The position numbers and the translations under genes were made by a program. Under the pieces are notes generated by a model. That model ran no database searches and had not been told where the DNA came from. It saw only the letters and a list, made by a program, of their open reading frames with translations. A stretch of 12,036 nucleotides of DNA from Funneliformis mosseae. Lineage: Eukaryota; Glomeromycota; Glomeromycetes; Glomerales; Glomeraceae. Shown here piece by piece: positions 8,235 to 12,036 of this stretch; the stretch's first letter is position 1, and each line of letters starts with the position of its first letter. Location: assembly GCA_910592005.1 (NCBI GenBank), contig CAJVPP010003295.1, forward strand, positions 1 to 12,036, read 5' to 3'.

Positions 8235-9210
8235 TATAAGTGCAGCTATACACCTTTTCATGCTAGCTACCAAATTCGTGATAAGTACAGGTGATAATCA
8301 GTTTTATTCTTTGTAAGTTTCCCCTTTAATCCTCTAATTGATCGAATTTTTGTATATTAATTTTATTAATCTCTAAACGTTTTCTATAGGGTTTTGGTCT
8401 GAAAACATTGATGACCAAGAAAGTACCTCAATGCCATTTTCTTCTTTCTATTTTTTCACGATTTTTGATCAATGCTTTGATTATTATCTTCTTGTAAGAT
8501 CCAATCTATGTTACCTTCACCAAAAAGTTTAAAAGTAGAAATCAGAAGATCCTGCTTATAAATAGTACACATAAATTTAGCATTAAGGTTCCTTTGAAAG
8601 CAAAATAGCTTACCAAATCTAAAAACAAAAAAATATTCTCAAATATAAACTTTTGTAAATGCTTAACAGAACGAAATACTTTTTTTTATCAGGAAACTAT
8701 CAAACCTTTTTTTTTTATATATATAATTGAAATATACTCTTATCTGTAAAAACAACTTAATTCTAATCAAAATTCTTATGTTTTTTTGCCTATTGCAACC
8801 TTTTCTTTCAATGGTCTTCTTTAATCAAAGGTTTAGAAATTTTATTATTAAATTTTTTCCAGACTTATGAAGACATCACCTTACTGTTTCTACACTAAAC
8901 CCAACACCTCTTTCTTCCATTTTTTCTTGTATTTGAATGGCTGTTATATTATGTTCTTTCTCTGCTATCTTTACAATCTTGTTATCTTGTTTTGCAAATA
9001 TTATATAAGACCACCCCCGATCTTTTTGAAGTACTTAGGTCCTGATTTTTATGATATCTTTTAATCCAATAAATAGCTGTAGACTTACTACAATATACCT
9101 ATTTAGCAATAAATCTAAAACTAAACTTTGAACTAGCTGGGTGCTCATGTAAAAAGATAATTTCATATCATTTCTCTAAAGAAAGTTCTATTTTTTAAGC
9201 AAAAATTTGA
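8211..9210 (-). pseudogene. Tc1/mariner transposase, broken
   Basis: The minus strand shows the expected order of parts. First comes a helix-turn-helix like FRFIAK-stop-VYCSKSTAIYWIKRY, then RSG, a second DNA-binding helix region (EHNITAIQIQEKMEERGVGF, SVETVR-stop-CLHKSG), VVFTDKSIFQL with the first catalytic Asp, QEDNNQSI with the second Asp, and DQNPIENV-stop-RLIK with the catalytic Glu. The C-terminal MKRCIAALIKS block follows. This is the DDE/DD34E-type cut-and-paste transposase plan. The usual T-D-E-S is T-D-K-S, and the Trp after N-P-I-E-N-x is a TAG. At least four frame changes occur, the clearest near 9000 and through the catalytic core (8450-8700). The coding region runs into the left inverted repeat, as is common in short Tc1 elements. 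Confidence 0.85.
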
Positions 9211-9334
9211 TGATTATCTAAATTTTTTTTTGTATTATTGACACTTATAAATTTACAGGTGATCATGTATTGTATTACATTATATTTCTGGAAATTTAAG
9301 GAGTAGTTATATAATAATTTTGAATGATCTTAGG

Positions 9335-9360
9335 CGGTCAGATACTTATGATCGCTACTG
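9335..9360 (-). repeat. Right terminal inverted repeat
   Basis: Read on the minus strand from TA at 9361-9362 this is CAGTAGCGATCATAAGTATC then TGACCG. The CAGT start and the TATCTGACC block resemble ends of Tc1-like elements in general; the left end is its diverged partner. Confidence 0.6.
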
Positions 9361-9362
9361 TA

Positions 9363-9856
9363 TTCAATTGTTTAAAATTTGATAGTATCATTACTAATAA
9401 ACTTAAGACTTTTTAATCGAGAATTATAATTACTGCTATCATTTCTACTAGTTTAAGCACTTGCCAATATTTTTTCATATATGATGCATGCAATCTAAAG
9501 CTATTACTTTTTATTATGTAATTTCAAATTAATAGAAAAAAAAAATTAATTAATATATTTTTAAATTTTTTCTGTAAAATTGTAATTTAAATAATATTCT
9601 TTCATATAACAGTGAGTTTTTTTAAGTTACATTACTATAGCATAAGTTATATAAGTTTAAATTTTAGTAACTTCATTAAGTCTGATATAAAATTAGCTGG
9701 TTCTAAAATTACAAATTGGCCAAAATTAAAGAATTTTGATCAATCACATTTTAATTTAGTGTGAGAATATTTATCAAATTTGTGTATTTATTTGTAATAA
9801 TTTACAATCATAAGCATTTAAAGATTATCATCACCTTTTTTTTAAATTAATTAAAA
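9363..9856. other. AT-rich intergenic stretch, no feature recognised
   Basis: About 490 bp of A/T-rich sequence with several homopolymer runs. Neither strand gives a protein-like frame of useful length. The right part probably belongs to the 5' non-coding end of the transposon that follows, because the transposase starts at once after it and a weak inverted-repeat candidate lies near 9716. Confidence 0.5.
9716..9740 (+). repeat. Possible 5' inverted-repeat end of the DDE transposon (weak)
   Basis: TTGGCCAAAATTAAAG here resembles the inverse of TTAAAATTTAGCCATAA at 12001-12017, at comparable distances outside the transposase. The match is short and the sequence AT-rich, so chance is a real alternative. 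The true ends may lie further out, on the right beyond the window. Confidence 0.25.
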
Positions 9857-11920
9857 ATGCCACCAAAAAAATAAAAGCTCAACTTGCAGTAGCTCAAAAT
9901 ATTAAAGCAAAAAATGTAATTAATGAAGTTTGATTAACAATTATAAATAGTGATAATGATAATGAATTGTCAGATTATTATGATTCTGATGATAATTGAC
10001 ATAATAATGAACTTGAAGATAGTTTGAATCAAATTTTACAAACAGTTTTCGATGTTATGATTGAAAATGCAAAAGACCCATCAGCATTTATAAATAATCA
10101 CTTATTAGTTTATATTAGAAATTCAGAAAGAATACAAAAACGCAAAAATTCTGCTAATAAAATTGCAGCAGCTAGGATTTTCAAACTTGATACCTTTTTT
10201 TTTTACATTTCAATCATATCAATAAATATCATATTAATCTACAAAAGAACTTATGGATAAGTTAAAACCACTTGAAAAAAATCAAGAATAAGAAGGTTTT
10301 GAATTAGCATTAGAAGATATAAAAAGACTAATTACTGATAAATTCTTAGAATTGCAAGTTAAAAACAAATTACAACTTATAATGCAATATATTAACTTAT
10401 GATTAAAAGGTTTTAAAAGTATAAATGCAAGTAAAAATCTTGCAGTTAGCATTGAAAAAGGAGATTATCAAGCCCAGCTTATTATATTATTAGATCATAG
10501 ACTAAAAATTTTATTATTCATCATCAAATTTCAATATCAATGTGTGAAAAGCATTAAAAAATAAAAAGTTTATTAGGTGATGAAGATATTCATCAAATGA
10601 TTACAGAATATCTTTGGAGTATTGGTTGTAATATAACAGTAAGCAGATTTAAATTTTACATTGAACAAAAAATATTCTCAAATATGAGGATAGAAAGAAA
10701 AAAAATAATTTCAGAAAATACAGCTCGTGTTTGGTTAAAATATTTTGAATAGAAATTTCGTGTTGAGAAAAAAGATATTTATTATGATGGTCATGAAAGA
10801 CCTAATGTAATTGAATACAGAAAATATTTTTTAAATCAAATTTTTGAAATGGAAAAGTGGATGCCAAAGCTATTAAATAATGATATAAAAGTTTTAGAAG
10901 AATCTATTTAAATGTAAATGAAAAATGATATATAATAATTACACATGACGAATCTACCTTTTATGCTAATGATAGAAAAAAAACTTTTTAGGAACCCATT
11001 GGACATCAACCACTTTAGAAAAAAGAAGTTGGATTTAGTTTGCATGTTAGTGATTTTTTTACAGAAGTTGATGAACATCTAAAAATTAAAGAAAAAGAAG
11101 CATGTGTTATAATGAAACCAGAAATAAATCATAATAGATGATAGAAATCAGATGATTTAATTAAACAGGTATGAATAATATTATTTATTTTTTATTTTTA
11201 AAACTTTTTATTAATTACCTTTAATATTAGATAACTGAAAAAACAATTCCTATATTTAAGGAATTACATTCTAGTGATATTGGTGTATTTGCATTTAATA
11301 ATATAACAAGTCATGTGACATATGCTGAAGATATACTTATTACTACACAAATAAATCTTATACCTAGTGGTAAAGGGAAGTTTAGAAATGGATCAATGCC
11401 TGATGGATCAGTTCAATTAATGCATCTTTCAAATGAATAGCCAAAAGGCATTAAGTTGATTTTGGAAGAATATGGGTTATGACCTCAAAGTCAATTGAAA
11501 CGTATTTATGATAATTGTAAAAAATACTCGCCTGTTTTAGAAAATTGTTATGCAGTTCGTGTGCTTTTACTTCAGCCAGATTTTTTAGCATAAAAGCCAC
11601 TAATTAAAAAGATTATTGAAAGTTTGGATTATAATATGATATTCTATTCAAAGTTCTATTGTGAACTCAATTTTATTGAGATGTTTTAGAATGCTGCCAA
11701 ACAATATACTTGTAATAATTATAATTATTTATTTAAGTCATTAGAAAGAACAGTTCCAAAAGCTTTAAATTCTGTTTTCTTAAAATAAATTAGATGATAT
11801 GCCTGACGTTCTTGAGAATTTATGGATGCATATAGAAATGGTTTAATAGGTATTGCAACTTTATATACTATAAAACAATAAAAATCACATCAGAAAATTT
11901 CTAATATGATAAATTTTTAA
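9857..11920 (+). pseudogene. DDE-superfamily transposase with one intron, broken
   Basis: Begins ATG-CCA-CCA-AAA (Met-Pro-Pro-Lys-Lys); a one-base loss in the following A run puts a TAA after residue 5. Resuming the frame gives KAQLAVAQNIKAK, an acidic Asp/Asn stretch, NKIAAARIFKLDTFF, a helix-rich DNA-binding part with EKGDYQA and KIKSLLGDED, then IYYDGHERPNVIEYR. The catalytic part is THDESTFYAND (first Asp, 10947-10949), VFAFNNITSH (second Asp position, Asn at 11297-11299), LLLQPDFLA, and FYCELNFIEMF (Glu at 11678-11680), ending near FMDAYRNGL. This order matches a DDE transposase family common in fungal genomes, including arbuscular mycorrhizal fungi, as I recall it. Frame changes near 9870, 10500 and 10920 and more than 15 in-frame stops disable it. 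A phase-0 intron lies at 11169-11230. Confidence 0.82.
11169..11230 (+). other. Spliceosomal-type intron inside the DDE transposase
   Basis: Coding sequence ...DDLIKQ stops making sense at CAG|GTATGA and resumes at TTAG|ATAACTGAA as ITEKTIPIFKEL, in the same phase and in the register expected of the family. The 62-bp insert is very AT-rich, has GT-AG ends and contains TTAATTAC shortly before the 3' end, a possible branch region. Short introns of this size are typical of fungi. Confidence 0.8.
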
Positions 11921-12036
11921 TAATAAAAACTATTAGTCTATTAAATTCACAATCATATGATATAAAGTATTGACTAATAAAATTTCTTCACGTGATTTTA
12001 TTAAAATTTAGCCATAAAATAGAAAAATGGTAGCTT
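11921..12036. other. AT-rich tail after the transposase
   Basis: Non-coding A/T-rich sequence to the window end. It includes the GCCATAA block that may pair with the 5' side of the transposon. No gene seen. Confidence 0.5.

Larger units (their letters stand above)
8211..9360 (-). mobile_element. Degenerate Tc1/mariner-type DNA transposon
   Basis: About 1,150 bp, flanked on both sides by TA (8209-8210 and 9361-9362), the dinucleotide duplicated by this superfamily. The right end read inward is CAGTAGCGATCATAAGTATC followed by TGACC; the left end read inward is CATTGTGTAATCACTATC followed by TGAC. They share the outer CA and TATCTGAC at almost the same depth (two bases different), so they look like a decayed terminal inverted repeat. 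The size and the single internal minus-strand transposase fit. Boundaries are good to a few bases. Only an alignment with sister copies would settle them. Confidence 0.75.

Noticed and set aside
8867..9064. Plus-strand frame rich in Phe, Tyr and Cys resembling a small membrane protein
   Set aside because: It is the antisense of the Tc1 transposase DNA-binding region; the hydrophobic look is a by-product of AT-rich antisense reading.
8286..9263. TACAGGTGAT at 8286-8295 and again at 9254-9263, considered as internal transposon repeats
   Set aside because: The two are in direct, not inverted, orientation and only 10 bp long, so chance or unrelated.
1..12036. CRISPR array, tRNA, rRNA, bacterial operon or phage genes
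   Set aside because: No regularly spaced repeats, no cloverleaf or rRNA-like blocks, and all coding remnants are eukaryotic transposons with an intron and LINE hallmarks.
1..12036. A novel functional multi-gene system
   Set aside because: Every coding segment I can read belongs to a known transposon protein class and is disabled; nothing left over is protein-like.

Overview
The window looks like a non-genic, AT-rich stretch of a eukaryotic (fungal-type) nuclear genome made almost entirely of decayed transposable elements. I found no intact host gene, rRNA, tRNA or CRISPR array. The overall texture resembles the repeat-rich genomes of arbuscular mycorrhizal (Glomeromycotina) fungi: very AT-rich flanks, a GT-AG mini-intron, and LINE and DDE-transposase families I associate with such fungi. 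That organism guess rests on memory of protein families, not on a search.

Layout, left to right. (1) 169-567, minus: broken C-terminal dimerisation domain of a hAT transposase. (2) 628-8142, minus: what looks like a complete insertion of a LINE retrotransposon, about 7.5 kb. It ends in a 13-nt A tail (T run on the plus strand) and is bounded by a perfect 18-bp target-site duplication at 610-627 and 8143-8160. It has a 5' UTR, ORF1 (nucleic-acid-binding protein with a CCHC-like knuckle), ORF2 (APE-type endonuclease, reverse transcriptase, RNase H, C-terminal zinc finger) and a 3' UTR. (3) 8211-9360, minus: a Tc1/mariner-type DNA transposon with TA flanks, a degenerate inverted repeat and a broken transposase. 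(4) 9857-11920, plus: a pseudogene of another DDE transposase, with a recognisable 62-bp intron. The spacers are AT-rich and featureless.

None of the four elements can encode a working protein. The damage is not random-looking. ORF1 of the LINE stays in one frame for 583 codons with no frameshift yet carries seven in-frame stops, each reachable by one C-to-T change (CAA, CAG, CGA) or G-to-A change (TGG). The same type of stop recurs in the other elements, and several key residues (RNase H Glu, zinc-finger Cys, a DDE Asp) are replaced by residues one G-to-A step away. This fits cytosine deamination or a RIP-like silencing process. I saw no new molecular system in the window; the mutation spectrum and the well-delimited LINE are the most informative things here.
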